DNA from: Thauera linaloolentis 47Lol = DSM 12138
Lineage (GTDB): Bacteria > Pseudomonadota > Gammaproteobacteria > Burkholderiales > Rhodocyclaceae
Direction of reading: 5' to 3'
Assembly (NCBI RefSeq): GCF_000310205.1
Contig: NZ_AMXE01000005.1
Span: 38,519 to 102,518, forward strand
Length of the DNA: 64,000 nt
Part shown: piece after piece, positions 41,402 to 49,760 of the stretch
How the letters are laid out: each line of letters starts with the position of its first letter
Numbering within the stretch: position 1 is the first letter of the stretch
Made by a program: the position numbers and the translations under genes
Notes under the pieces: generated by a model
What the model saw: only the letters and a program-made list of their open reading frames with translations
Databases searched by the model: none
Told to the model about the DNA's origin: nothing

Positions 41402-42142
41402 TCAGAACATGTGCTGGCCGCCGTTGATGGAAATGTTGGCGCCGGTCACGAACGCGGCCTCTTCCGAAGACAGATAGGCGACCAGGCCCGCGATCTCTTC
41501 CGGCTTGCCCAAGCGGGACACGGGAATCTGCGGCAGTATCTTGGAGTCGAGAATCTCCTGCGGAATCGCCATCACCATCTTGGTACCGATGTAACCCGGC
41601 GAGATGGTGTTGACCGTCACCCCATTGCGCGCCACTTCCAGTGCCAGCGCCTTGGTGAAGCCGTGCATGCCGGCCTTGGCGGCAGAATAGTTGGTCTGGC
41701 CGAAGGCGCCCTTCTGACCGTTCACCGACGACACGTTGATGACACGCCCCCATTTGCGTTCGATCATGCCATCCATGACCTGCTTGGTCATGTTGAACAC
41801 CGAGTCAAGGTTCGTGCCGATGACCGCATCCCAGTCGGCCTTGGTCATCTTCTTGAAGGTCATGTCACGGGTGATGCCGGCGTTGTTGACCAGCACATCC
41901 ACCGGGCCGACCTCCGCCGTCACCTGCGCGACGCAGGCCTTCGCCGAATCGAAATCCGCCACGTCACACGGATAAGCCTTGAACCCGTAGCCCATGTTGT
42001 TCATCGTTTGCAGCCATTCGGCCGCCTTGGTGTTGCCGGGCGAATGCGTGGTGACGACCCTGTAGCCCAGCGCCGCGAGCTTGATGCAGATCGCCTCGCC
42101 CAGACCGCCCATGCCACCGGTGACCAGTGCAACTCTAGACAT
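41402..42142 (-). CDS. phaB: Acetoacetyl-CoA reductase (PhaB), copy 2
   Basis: This 246-residue short-chain dehydrogenase is paralogous to the gene at 40352. It shows VTGGMGGLGEAIC, NVSSVNGQKGAFGQTNYSAAKAG (catalytic Ser and Tyr/Lys, given as one region at about residues 138-160) and INGGQHMF at the end. GGAG/GAG precedes the ATG. It lies 105 bases after phaC, and the terminator follows it, so phaC and this copy form a unit. Confidence 0.94.
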   Translation of the reverse strand: MSRVALVTGGMGGLGEAICIKLAALGYRVVTTHSPGNTKAAEWLQTMNNMGYGFKAYPCDVADFDSAKACVAQVTAEVGPVDVLVNNAGITRDMTFKKMTKADWDAVIGTNLDSVFNMTKQVMDGMIERKWGRVINVSSVNGQKGAFGQTNYSAAKAGMHGFTKALALEVARNGVTVNTISPGYIGTKMVMAIPQEILDSKILPQIPVSRLGKPEEIAGLVAYLSSEEAAFVTGANISINGGQHMF

Positions 42143-42247
42143 AAATCTCTCCTCTCCCTAATGGGTTCTTATGGGGGCGGGTGGAACATGGACCGGGCAG
42201 CGCCCTCCCCACTCACTGCGGTCCCGTTGATCGGCGAAACCTGCCGC

Positions 42248-43993
42248 TCAGGCACGCTCCTTGACGTAGCGCCCCGGCGCAGGCTCGATCGGTTCGTACT
42301 TGGTGCTGCCCAGACGGCCGCGCGCGGCCACCTGCTTGCCACCATACTGGCCCAGCCACTCGATCCAGTGCAGCCACCAACTGCCCTTCTGCTCGCCCGC
42401 CTGCTCCAGCCATTCGTCCGGATCGGCCGGCCCGGCGCTCGACGTCCAGTAGCTGCGACGATTCTTGGAGGCCGGATTGATCGCGCCCGCGATGTGGCCG
42501 CTGGCGCCGAGCACGAAGTTCGTCTCGCCGCCCAACAGATTTCGCGCCAGATAAGCGCTCTTCCACGGCACGATGTGGTCCTCGCGCGCAGCCAGCAGAT
42601 AGGCCGGCATGTCCACCTTGCCCAGATCGATCTTCTCGCCCAGCATCTTGAGCTTGCCCGGCACGCGCAGATTGTTCTCCAGGTACATGTTGCGCAGATA
42701 CCACGTCAGGAAAGGACCTGGCAGGTTGGTGGAGTCGGAATTCCAGTACAGCAGGTCGAAAGCCTGGGGCGTATTGCCCTTCAGGTAATTGCCGACGACG
42801 TACTGCCAGACCAGATCGTTCGCACGCAGCGACGAAAACACGTTTGCCAGCTCCTGCCCGCGCAGCACCCCGCCCTTGCCGATCGCCGCCTCGCGGGCCG
42901 TGACGCTCGCCTCGTCGACGAGGCAACCGAGTTCGCCGGCATCGGCAAAATCGAGCAGGGTCGTCATCAGCGTAAGGCTGGCGACCGGCTCCTCGCCGCG
43001 CGCGCGCGCAACCGCCAGCGCCGACGTGAGCAGAGTGCCGCCGACGCAGAAGCCGAGCACATTCGGTTTCTTGACCCGCGTCACGGAACGCACCACCTCG
43101 AGCGCCTTGAGCGGCCCTTTGTCGAGATAGTCGTCCCAAGCGTAATGGCCATCAGTCTCCGGCCGCGGATTCTTCCACGACACGAGAAAGACGGTGAAGC
43201 CCTGCTCGACGATGAAGCGCACCAGGGAGTTCTCCGGCTGGAGATCCATGATGTAGAACTTGTTGATGCACGGAGGAACGATCAGCAACGGCGTCTGGGC
43301 GACCTTGTCGGTCAGCGGCGCGTACTGGATCAACTGCATCAGCTCATTCTCGAAGATCACCGCACCCGGCGTGAGCGCCAGGTTGCGCCCGACCTCGAAA
43401 GCGGCATCGTCGGTCATCGAGATGCGTCCCTTTTCGAGATCGCCGAGCATGTTGCGCACACCACGCGAAATGCTCTCGCCCTTGGTCTCGATTGCGGTCT
43501 TGATGAACTCGGGATTGGTCGCGGCAAAATTGGTCGGCGCCAACGCCTCGATGTACTGACGGGTCAGGAACTGGATTCGCGACTTCGCGCGCCCGTCCGC
43601 GATCGGCAGCGCCTCGGCCATTTCCTTGAGAAAGCCGGCGTTCAGCAAGTAGGCCTGGCGGACATAGTCGAACACCGGGCTCTCGGACCATTCAGGGGCG
43701 GTGAAGCGGCGATCGCCCGGCTCGACCTGGACCACCGGCTCGGCCGCTACACCCTGCTTGCGCCCGAGCATCGAAGACCACAGCGCCACGTGCTTTTCGG
43801 CGAAGATCTGCTGCATGCGCGCCATTTCGGCGGACTCCGGCATCGGCAGCTTGGGCACGGCGACGCCCGAGGAATCCTGCATCGCCACATGCTGCTTGGC
43901 CAGTGCATCGAAGAAATTCTGCGCCATGGCCTGACCTGCTGCCAACATCGCCTGCATGCCCGCCGCCGACTGGTTTCCCTCGGAATCCGACAT
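42248..43993 (-). CDS. phaC: Class I polyhydroxyalkanoate synthase
   Basis: This 581-residue enzyme polymerises (R)-3-hydroxyacyl-CoA on granule surfaces. The lipase-like box has the nucleophilic Cys (VLGFCVGGTLL), the catalytic Asp is in LLAAREDHIVPW, and the His is in LGASGHIAGAINP. Length and lack of PhaE/PhaR-subunit neighbours indicate class I. The start at 43993 (MSDSEGNQS) follows a strong AGGAGG. It heads the phaC-phaB unit and is divergent from a small membrane-protein gene. Confidence 0.97.
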   Translation of the reverse strand: MSDSEGNQSAAGMQAMLAAGQAMAQNFFDALAKQHVAMQDSSGVAVPKLPMPESAEMARMQQIFAEKHVALWSSMLGRKQGVAAEPVVQVEPGDRRFTAPEWSESPVFDYVRQAYLLNAGFLKEMAEALPIADGRAKSRIQFLTRQYIEALAPTNFAATNPEFIKTAIETKGESISRGVRNMLGDLEKGRISMTDDAAFEVGRNLALTPGAVIFENELMQLIQYAPLTDKVAQTPLLIVPPCINKFYIMDLQPENSLVRFIVEQGFTVFLVSWKNPRPETDGHYAWDDYLDKGPLKALEVVRSVTRVKKPNVLGFCVGGTLLTSALAVARARGEEPVASLTLMTTLLDFADAGELGCLVDEASVTAREAAIGKGGVLRGQELANVFSSLRANDLVWQYVVGNYLKGNTPQAFDLLYWNSDSTNLPGPFLTWYLRNMYLENNLRVPGKLKMLGEKIDLGKVDMPAYLLAAREDHIVPWKSAYLARNLLGGETNFVLGASGHIAGAINPASKNRRSYWTSSAGPADPDEWLEQAGEQKGSWWLHWIEWLGQYGGKQVAARGRLGSTKYEPIEPAPGRYVKERA

Positions 43994-44097
43994 CCCTACC
44001 TCCTCTATCCGCAGGCCGCAGAACCACCTGCACCCGGGTTCATCTTGTTCGTTAGTGTTTGCCAGCCCGGAACGATCGGAACGGTAGAATGGCCCCC

Positions 44098-44313
44098 ATG
44101 TACCTGATCGCAATCGCCTGGCTCTATGTCGCACTGCTTGCGGCCATTACCGAAAACACGGCCGTGGGCGGCGTGCTGACCTTCATTTTTTATGGCCTTG
44201 CCCCCATGGCGCTGTTCTTCTGGTTGTTCGGAACACCGACTCGGCGACGGCGTCAGCGCGAGCGGGAAGCGAGTGGACTCAACGATAGAGCCGAATCCGA
44301 CGCCGATCAATAG
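44098..44313 (+). CDS. Small two-helix membrane protein divergent from phaC
   Basis: From ATG 44098 this is a 71-residue protein with two hydrophobic helices (MYLIAIAWLYVALLAAIT and AVGGVLTFIFYGLAPMALFFWLF) and a very basic, then acidic, tail (TPTRRRRQRERE). An ATG at 44089 would add three residues; neither start has a strong ribosome-binding site. I do not recognise a named family. It shares a 104-base promoter region with phaC, and its function is unknown. Confidence 0.7.
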   Translation: MYLIAIAWLYVALLAAITENTAVGGVLTFIFYGLAPMALFFWLFGTPTRRRRQREREASGLNDRAESDADQ

Positions 44314-44331
44314 CGACCGCGCTTTCTGCAC

Positions 44332-45126
44332 TCAAACCATCCCCCGAAGCCCGCGGCAAGCGGAGTCCGGCGCCGGCTCAAGCCAGACGATGGACGCAAA
44401 GCGCCCCGTACGCCCGTCGCGCCGATAGGAATAGAAGCGCTCCGGATCCCGCACGGTGCACACACCGCCGCCCTCGACATGGCCCACACCCGCGGCTTTC
44501 AGGCGGCGGCGCGCCAGCGCGAACAGATCCGCCATCCATTTCCCCTGTGCCGGCGCAGCGACGAATGCGTCTGCTGCCTCCGGATCGCGGGATACGAAGA
44601 CCTCGCGCACCTCGTCTCCGACCTCGAAGCAGTCCGGCCCGATCGCCGGCCCCAGCCAAGCCCGAAGCCTGCCCGGCGCAACCGCCATGCGCTCGATCGT
44701 TGCTTCGAGCACGCCGCCGGCCAGCCCCCGCCACCCCGCATGCGCCGCCGCGACCACCGAGCCATCGTCATCACACAGCAGCACGGGCAGGCAGTCGGCC
44801 GTCATGACGACGCAGACGCGCCCCGGCTCGCGCGCCACCACCGCATCGGCGACCAGCACACCATCCGCCACTGCGGCATCGGCAACTGCGCAGCCATGCA
44901 CCTGCGACAGCCACACCGGCTCGGCCGGCAGCAGCTCGCGCAGCATGGCGCGATTGCGCGCAACCGCTGCAGGCACGTCGCCGACATGCTTCGCCAGGTT
45001 GAATCCGTCATACGGGGCAAGGCTGCAGCCGCCGGCGCGCGTGGTCAGCAAGGCCCGGACGTTGGCGGGCGTCGTCCAGTCGGGCCGAAGCACGCCGCAA
45101 AGGTCCACACCGGGAACGGCTCTCAT
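44332..45126 (-). CDS. pgeF: Purine nucleoside phosphorylase / polyphenol oxidase family protein (YfiH/PgeF)
   Basis: This 264-residue protein of the YfiH (DUF152, CNF1-like fold) family shows zinc-ligand blocks LSQVHGCAV, MTADCLPVLL and AAAHAGWRGLAGG. Members are reported to act on purine nucleosides and to edit peptidoglycan precursors. The start at 45126 overlaps the rluD stop by four bases (ATGA). The rluD-pgeF pairing next to bamD is the same as in E. coli. Confidence 0.92.
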   Translation of the reverse strand: MRAVPGVDLCGVLRPDWTTPANVRALLTTRAGGCSLAPYDGFNLAKHVGDVPAAVARNRAMLRELLPAEPVWLSQVHGCAVADAAVADGVLVADAVVAREPGRVCVVMTADCLPVLLCDDDGSVVAAAHAGWRGLAGGVLEATIERMAVAPGRLRAWLGPAIGPDCFEVGDEVREVFVSRDPEAADAFVAAPAQGKWMADLFALARRRLKAAGVGHVEGGGVCTVRDPERFYSYRRDGRTGRFASIVWLEPAPDSACRGLRGMV

Positions 45127-46079
45127 GCGCTCTCCCTGACACGCTGCAGCAAGGCTGCAAGATCTGCGGCCATCGGCGCTTCCCATTGCATGAACTGCCC
45201 GCTGGCCGGATGCACCAGCCCGAGCCGGAACGCATGCAATGCCTGACGCGCAAAGCCTTCGCACGCAGGCGCGGGCGGACGCCGTCCGCCATAGACCGGA
45301 TCGCCCACCAGCGCATGGCCGATATGCGCCATGTGCACCCGGATCTGATGCGTGCGCCCCGTTTCGAGCCTGCACTCGACCAGCGTCGTCTTGGCAAAAC
45401 GCTCGGCCACCGAGTAATGGGTGACTGCCGGACGTCCGTTGCCGACCACTGCCATGCGTACGCGCTGGGTCGGATGCCGCCCGATCGGCGCATCGACGGT
45501 GCCCCCCGCATGCAGCACCCCCTGCACCAGCGCCCAGTAATGGCGCTTGACGGTACGTGCCTGCAATTGACGCACCAGATCGGTCTGCGCTTGCAAGGTC
45601 TTCGCGACCACCAACAGGCCGCTGGTATCCTTGTCCAGCCTGTGCACGATGCCCGCCCGCGGCACCTCCGCCACCCCCGGCGCATGATGCAGCAGCGCAT
45701 TGAGCAGGGTCCCGCTCCAGTTGCCGCTGCCCGGATGTACGACCAACCCGGCCGGCTTGTCGATCACCAGCAGATGCGCATCCTCGAACACCACCTGCAG
45801 CGGGATATCCTCGGGCAGTTCCGTGCCGGGAGCGGGAACGGGCGCCGAATCGAGCTCGACGCGTTCGCCGCCGCACACCTTGCAGCGCGCATCGGGAGAC
45901 ACGCCATCGACCCGGATGCGCCCATCCCTCAACCAGGTCTGCAAACGACTGCGGGAATGCTCAGGAAAAAGCCGGGCAAGCGCCTGATCGAGACGCAAGC
46001 CGGCCAAGTCCGCAGGAATCGTCAGCACGACGGGCGAGTTCGGCTCGTCCGCTGCTATATAATCTACGCGTTCATTCAC
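45123..46079 (-). CDS. rluD: Ribosomal large subunit pseudouridine synthase D
   Basis: This enzyme makes pseudouridines 1911, 1915 and 1917 of 23S rRNA. It has an N-terminal S4 domain (RLDQALARLFPEHSRSRLQTW) and the catalytic Asp in GIVHRLDKDTSGLLVV. GTG 46079 gives 318 residues starting MNERVDYIAADE. A GTG at 46106 would add nine residues and overlap the divergent bamD start at 46093. I prefer the shorter form; neither has a strong ribosome-binding site. Confidence 0.94.
   Translation of the reverse strand: MNERVDYIAADEPNSPVVLTIPADLAGLRLDQALARLFPEHSRSRLQTWLRDGRIRVDGVSPDARCKVCGGERVELDSAPVPAPGTELPEDIPLQVVFEDAHLLVIDKPAGLVVHPGSGNWSGTLLNALLHHAPGVAEVPRAGIVHRLDKDTSGLLVVAKTLQAQTDLVRQLQARTVKRHYWALVQGVLHAGGTVDAPIGRHPTQRVRMAVVGNGRPAVTHYSVAERFAKTTLVECRLETGRTHQIRVHMAHIGHALVGDPVYGGRRPPAPACEGFARQALHAFRLGLVHPASGQFMQWEAPMAADLAALLQRVRESA
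46058..46063 (+). promoter_or_regulatory. Candidate -10 element for bamD
   Basis: TATAAT lies 30 bases before the bamD ATG, within the first codons of the divergent rluD. A matching -35 hexamer is not obvious. Confidence 0.35.
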
Positions 46080-46092
46080 GCGAGTTTTTTCG

Positions 46093-46902
46093 ATGGCCAG
46101 GTTCACCCTTGGAAGTGTAGCGGGAAAAGCAGCGCTGATCGGCGCGCTGGTGCTCGGCGGCTGCGGTCTGCTGCCCGAACAGATCGACGAGACGACCGGC
46201 TGGAACGCTCAGCGGCTCTACTCCGAGGCCAAGACCTCGATGTCCGAAGGCGCCTACGACCGCGCGATCCAGATGTTCGAAAAGCTCGAGGCGCGCTACC
46301 CCTACGGCCGCTACGCGCAGCAGGCGCAGATCGAGGTCGCCTACGCCTACTACAAGCAGGACGAACAAGCGCTTGCGCTGGCCGCGGCGGACCGTTTCAT
46401 CAAGCTGCACCCCAACCACCCCAACGTCGACTACGTCTACTACCTGAAGGGGCTGGTGAACTTCAACGAAGACCTCGGCCTGCTCGCCGGCCTCTCGCGC
46501 CAGGATCTGTCCGAACGCGACCCCAAGGGGGCGCACGAGGCCTTCGACAGCTTCCGCGATCTCGTCGCGCGCTTCCCGGAAAGCCGCTACGCGGACGACT
46601 CCCGCGCCCGCATGCAATACCTGGTGAACTCGCTGGCCGCGCATGAGGTTCACGTTGCACGCTATTACTACAACCGTGGCGCCTATGTCGCCGCAATCAA
46701 CCGCGCCCAGACCGCGGTCACCAATTTCCCGCAGGCGCCGGCCAACGAAGAAGCCCTGTTCCTGCTGGTGAAGAGCTATGACGCGCTCGGCATGGCCCAA
46801 CTGCGCGACGACGCAGACCGGGTAATGCGCACGAACTTCCCGGACAGCGTCTATTTCTCCGGCGGCCCGGAGAGCGACAAGCCCTGGTGGCAGCTGTGGT
46901 AA
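46093..46902 (+). CDS. bamD: Outer membrane protein assembly factor BamD
   Basis: This 269-residue lipoprotein is part of the BAM complex that inserts beta-barrel proteins. The signal ends in lipobox LGGC with lipidated Cys24. TPR repeats follow (YSEAKTSMSEGAYDRAIQ, FEKLEARYPYGRYAQQA, DSFRDLVARFPESRYADD, NRAQTAVTNFPQAPANEEAL). It is the essential BAM lipoprotein in most proteobacteria. The arrangement divergent from rluD is the same as in E. coli. Confidence 0.97.
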   Translation: MARFTLGSVAGKAALIGALVLGGCGLLPEQIDETTGWNAQRLYSEAKTSMSEGAYDRAIQMFEKLEARYPYGRYAQQAQIEVAYAYYKQDEQALALAAADRFIKLHPNHPNVDYVYYLKGLVNFNEDLGLLAGLSRQDLSERDPKGAHEAFDSFRDLVARFPESRYADDSRARMQYLVNSLAAHEVHVARYYYNRGAYVAAINRAQTAVTNFPQAPANEEALFLLVKSYDALGMAQLRDDADRVMRTNFPDSVYFSGGPESDKPWWQLW

Positions 46903-46917
46903 GCAAGTAAGCCAACG

Positions 46918-46966
46918 GCCCCCCTCGCTTGCTGCAATGCGGGCACATCATCGGGGGGCATTTTTT
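46918..46966 (+). terminator. Terminator after bamD
   Basis: GCCCCCC (46918-46924) and GGGGGGC (46953-46959) pair around a 28-base loop and are followed by ATTTTTT. A second, nested palindrome, TTTTTTGGCA-G-TGCCAAAAAA, follows at 46961-46981. Confidence 0.6.
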
Positions 46967-46975
46967 GGCAGTGCC

Positions 46976-47002
46976 AAAAAAAGAGCGGCCCTCGGGCCGC
47001 TC
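46976..47002 (-). terminator. Terminator of marR
   Basis: GAGCGGCC (46983-46990) and GGCCGCTC (46995-47002) form a compact stem with a 4-base loop. On the minus strand it is followed by seven T residues. It lies about 45 bases after the marR stop. Confidence 0.9.
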
Positions 47003-47048
47003 AAGCTGCTGTCTGCATCCGGGCACCAACCCCCCGACACAGTGAAAC

Positions 47049-47555
47049 TCATTCCGTAAAAGGCAGCGGCTGCATGCCGAAGCCTTCATCCAGGTCGCGA
47101 ATCTGCAACAACAAGCGGTCCAGTTCGCCCTGCAGGCACTTCAACTCGTCCGGATCGAGAAGGCGAAGCCCCTCGACCAGGACGCCTCTCGCCGGTGACG
47201 GCGCACGCCCCAGCAAGGCCATGCCTTCCTCGGTCAGGTACAGACGGACTACGCGCTGATCGGCACTGGTGCGTTCCTTGCGGATCAGACCGCTCGTCTC
47301 GAGGCGATCGACCATGTTGGAAGCCGTCGACTGATGCAGCGCCATCCGGTTGGCCAACTCTCCGACACGCAGCCCCGGCACTTCGACCAGTTCCTGCAAA
47401 ACCCACAACTGCGCCCCCGTTACGCCGCTCTGGCGTTCGATCCACTGGGAATGCCGCTGGGCCGTACGGATCAGGACCCTGAAGCGCTGAAGGACAGACA
47501 GCGGGGTCGCCGGAGATGCGGGTTTTTTTGTCTTCTGCTGCTGCGTTTCCGCCAT
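47049..47555 (-). CDS. MarR family transcriptional regulator
   Basis: This 168-residue winged-helix repressor has the helix-turn-helix in LRVGELANRMALHQSTASNMVDRL and the wing in LIRKERTSADQRVVRLYLTEEG. The N-terminus is Lys/Gln-rich (ETQQQKTKKPA). Neither neighbour is an obvious target (bamD on one side, the liv genes on the other). Its own promoter carries a palindrome, so autoregulation is likely. The ligand is unknown. Confidence 0.92.
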   Translation of the reverse strand: MAETQQQKTKKPASPATPLSVLQRFRVLIRTAQRHSQWIERQSGVTGAQLWVLQELVEVPGLRVGELANRMALHQSTASNMVDRLETSGLIRKERTSADQRVVRLYLTEEGMALLGRAPSPARGVLVEGLRLLDPDELKCLQGELDRLLLQIRDLDEGFGMQPLPFTE

Positions 47556-47570
47556 TTGAATCTTGCTCCA

Positions 47571-47599
47571 ACTATATTTGCCTGAATCAATATTGTCAA
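47571..47599 (-). promoter_or_regulatory. Sigma-70 promoter of marR with candidate operator
   Basis: On the minus strand TTGACA (47594-47599) and TATAGT (47571-47576) have a 17-base spacer in an AT-rich island. The 8-base palindrome CAATATTG overlaps the -35/spacer edge and is a candidate site for MarR autoregulation. The ATG lies 16 bases downstream of the -10. Confidence 0.75.
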
Positions 47600-47747
47600 A
47601 ATTACTTCATGACAGCCCATGCCCGAATGGTAGCGGTATCGCCCCCCTCGCGCATGATGCAGATGTCGCATCGCCGCATCATGCTGCACGCACGCAACCA
47701 GCCCATTCCCCGGATCGTGCTCCAACCTCCAGCGTCCTGGATCCCGA

Positions 47748-47790
47748 CGAACAGCGGGGCGGCTGCCTGATGCAGCCGCCCCGCTGTTCG
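47748..47790. terminator. Long perfect hairpin downstream of livM
   Basis: The arms at 47748-47766 and 47772-47790 are perfect 19-base complements (core CAGCGGGGCGGCTGC) around a 5-base loop. It lies 40 bases after the livM stop. There is no T-tract on either strand, so it could act as a 3' mRNA-stability structure or a rho-assisted terminator. Confidence 0.7.
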
Positions 47791-47830
47791 TGCTACTACT
47801 TGACGGAATGGACCCCGGCGGAAAAAGCGC

Positions 47831-48784
47831 TCAACGGATGCCCGCCCTCTGGATGAGCGCCTGCAGCTCGCCGACGATGCCGCGGCGGAACAGCAGCACG
47901 CAGATGACGAAGATCACGCCCATGATGACGGTGACCCAGGACCCCACCGTGTCGGCCAGCTCGCTTTGCAGCGACACGATGGTGGCGGCGCCGACGAGCG
48001 GGCCGAGGATGGTGCCCAGGCCGCCGAGCAGCGTCATCAGCACGACCTCGCCCGACATGTGCCAATGCACGTCGGTCAGCGATGCGAGCTGGAACACCAG
48101 CGTCTTGGTCGCCCCCGCCAGACCGGCGAGCGAGGCCGACAGCACGAAGGCCAGCAGCTTGAACTTCGCCACGTCGTAGCCCAGCGAGATCGCGCGCGGC
48201 TCGTTCTCGCGGATCGCCTTCAGGATCTGGCCGAAAGGCGAATGGATGGTGCGGTAGATGATCGCGAAGCCGATGCAGAACACCGCGAACACCAGGTAGT
48301 ACATCGCGAGGTTGTTCGACAGGTCGATGACACCGAACAGGTGGCCGCGCGGCACCCCCTGCAGGCCGTCCTCGCCGCCGGTCGCCTTCCACTGCAGCAC
48401 GATGAAATACACCATCTGCGACAGCGCGAGCGTGATCATCGCGAAGTAGATGCCGGTACGCCGGATGGCCAGCACACCGAACACCCAGCCCAGCGCCCCC
48501 GCGGCCAGCGTGCCGCCGACGATGCCGACCTCGGGCGTGACGCCTGCGTCGCGCACCAGCATGCCGCAGATGTACCCGGCGGTGCCGAGAAAGGCCGCGT
48601 GGCCGAAGGACAACAGCCCGACGAAGCCCAGCAGCAGATTGAACGCGCAGGCGAACAGCCCGAAGCACAGGATCTTCATCAGAAAGGTGGGATACACCGC
48701 GAACGGCGCCACCAGCCCGATCACGAACAGCGCGCCGAGCAACAGCGGCATGGCCCGGGCAAACATCGAATTCGTGTTGTTCAT
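47831..48784 (-). CDS. livM: Branched-chain amino acid type ABC transporter permease LivM
   Basis: This 317-residue inner-membrane permease has about 8-9 transmembrane segments. The family blocks NLLLGFVGLLSFGHAAFLGTAGY and RENEPRAISLGYDVAKFKLLAF are typical of LivM. It is the last gene of the livG-livF-SBP-livH-livM operon, 22 bases after livH. Homologous systems take up leucine/valine, urea or aromatic acids; specificity is set by the binding protein. Confidence 0.95.
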   Translation of the reverse strand: MNNTNSMFARAMPLLLGALFVIGLVAPFAVYPTFLMKILCFGLFACAFNLLLGFVGLLSFGHAAFLGTAGYICGMLVRDAGVTPEVGIVGGTLAAGALGWVFGVLAIRRTGIYFAMITLALSQMVYFIVLQWKATGGEDGLQGVPRGHLFGVIDLSNNLAMYYLVFAVFCIGFAIIYRTIHSPFGQILKAIRENEPRAISLGYDVAKFKLLAFVLSASLAGLAGATKTLVFQLASLTDVHWHMSGEVVLMTLLGGLGTILGPLVGAATIVSLQSELADTVGSWVTVIMGVIFVICVLLFRRGIVGELQALIQRAGIR

Positions 48785-48806
48785 GCGTCTTTCCCCATCG
48801 ATTCGC

Positions 48807-49688
48807 TCAGGCCTTGCCGAACAGGCCGGCCGGCCGCACCAGCAGCACGAGCACCATGATCACGAACACCACCACCGCCGACGCCTCGGGGTAGAACACC
48901 CGCGTCAGGCCCTCGATCAGGCCCAGCCCGAGGCCGGTCAGGATGGATCCCATGATCGACCCCATGCCGCCGATCACCACCACGGCGAACACCACGATGA
49001 TCAGGTTCGACCCCATCAGCGGGCTCACCTGGTAGATCGGCGCCGCCAGCACACCGGCGAAGGCGGCGAGCGCGACGCCGAAACCGTAGGTGAAGGTGAT
49101 CAGCAAGGGCACGTTGATGCCGAGCGCCTGGACGATCTGCGGATTCTCGGTGCCGGCGCGCAGATAAGCGCCGAGCTTGGTCTTTTCGATGATGAACCAG
49201 GTGCCGAAGCACACCGTCAGCGCCGCCACCACGACCCAGCCGCGATAGATGGGCAGGAACATGAAGCCCAGGTTGACGCCGCCTTGCAGCAAGTCGGGCA
49301 CGGGATAGGACTGGCCGGAAATGCCGTACTGGTCGCGGAACAGCCCTTCGAAGATCAGCGCCAGGCCGAAGGTGAGCAGCAGCCCGTAGAGATGGTCCAG
49401 CTTGTACAGCTTGCGCAGCATCGTGCGTTCGAGCACCACGCCCACGGCGCCGATGATGAGCGGCGACAGCAACAGCGCCACCCAGTAATTGACGCCGAAC
49501 TTGGTCAGCGCGATCCAGGCGACGAAAGCCCCCATCATGTACTGCGCCCCGTGGGCGAAGTTGATGATGTTGAGCAGCCCGAAGATGATCGCCAGGCCGA
49601 GGCTGAGGACGGCGTAGAACGAGCCGTTGATCAGCCCGACCAGCAACTGGCTGCCGAGCAGCGCGCTGGGGACACCGAATATTTCCAT
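48807..49688 (-). CDS. livH: Branched-chain amino acid type ABC transporter permease LivH
   Basis: This 293-residue inner-membrane permease has about eight transmembrane segments, with NGSFYAVLSLGLAIIFGLLN near the N-terminus, NFAHGAQYMMGAF, and VVVIGGMGSIMGSILTGLGL near the C-terminus, all typical of LivH. ATG 49688 has GGGAG seven bases upstream, which decides against the slightly longer upstream frame. Confidence 0.95.
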   Translation of the reverse strand: MEIFGVPSALLGSQLLVGLINGSFYAVLSLGLAIIFGLLNIINFAHGAQYMMGAFVAWIALTKFGVNYWVALLLSPLIIGAVGVVLERTMLRKLYKLDHLYGLLLTFGLALIFEGLFRDQYGISGQSYPVPDLLQGGVNLGFMFLPIYRGWVVVAALTVCFGTWFIIEKTKLGAYLRAGTENPQIVQALGINVPLLITFTYGFGVALAAFAGVLAAPIYQVSPLMGSNLIIVVFAVVVIGGMGSIMGSILTGLGLGLIEGLTRVFYPEASAVVVFVIMVLVLLVRPAGLFGKA

Positions 49689-49760
49689 ACGAGACTCCCG
49701 CACCGGGACGGGCCTGCCCGCCCCGGTGCGCAGTGAAGTGCGGTCCGTGCCGCGATCAGG

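Noticed and set aside
41411..44107. A long plus-strand open frame (about 900 codons) across phaB and phaC.
   Set aside because: It is antisense to phaB and phaC, with His/Arg-rich content typical of reverse-strand shadows.
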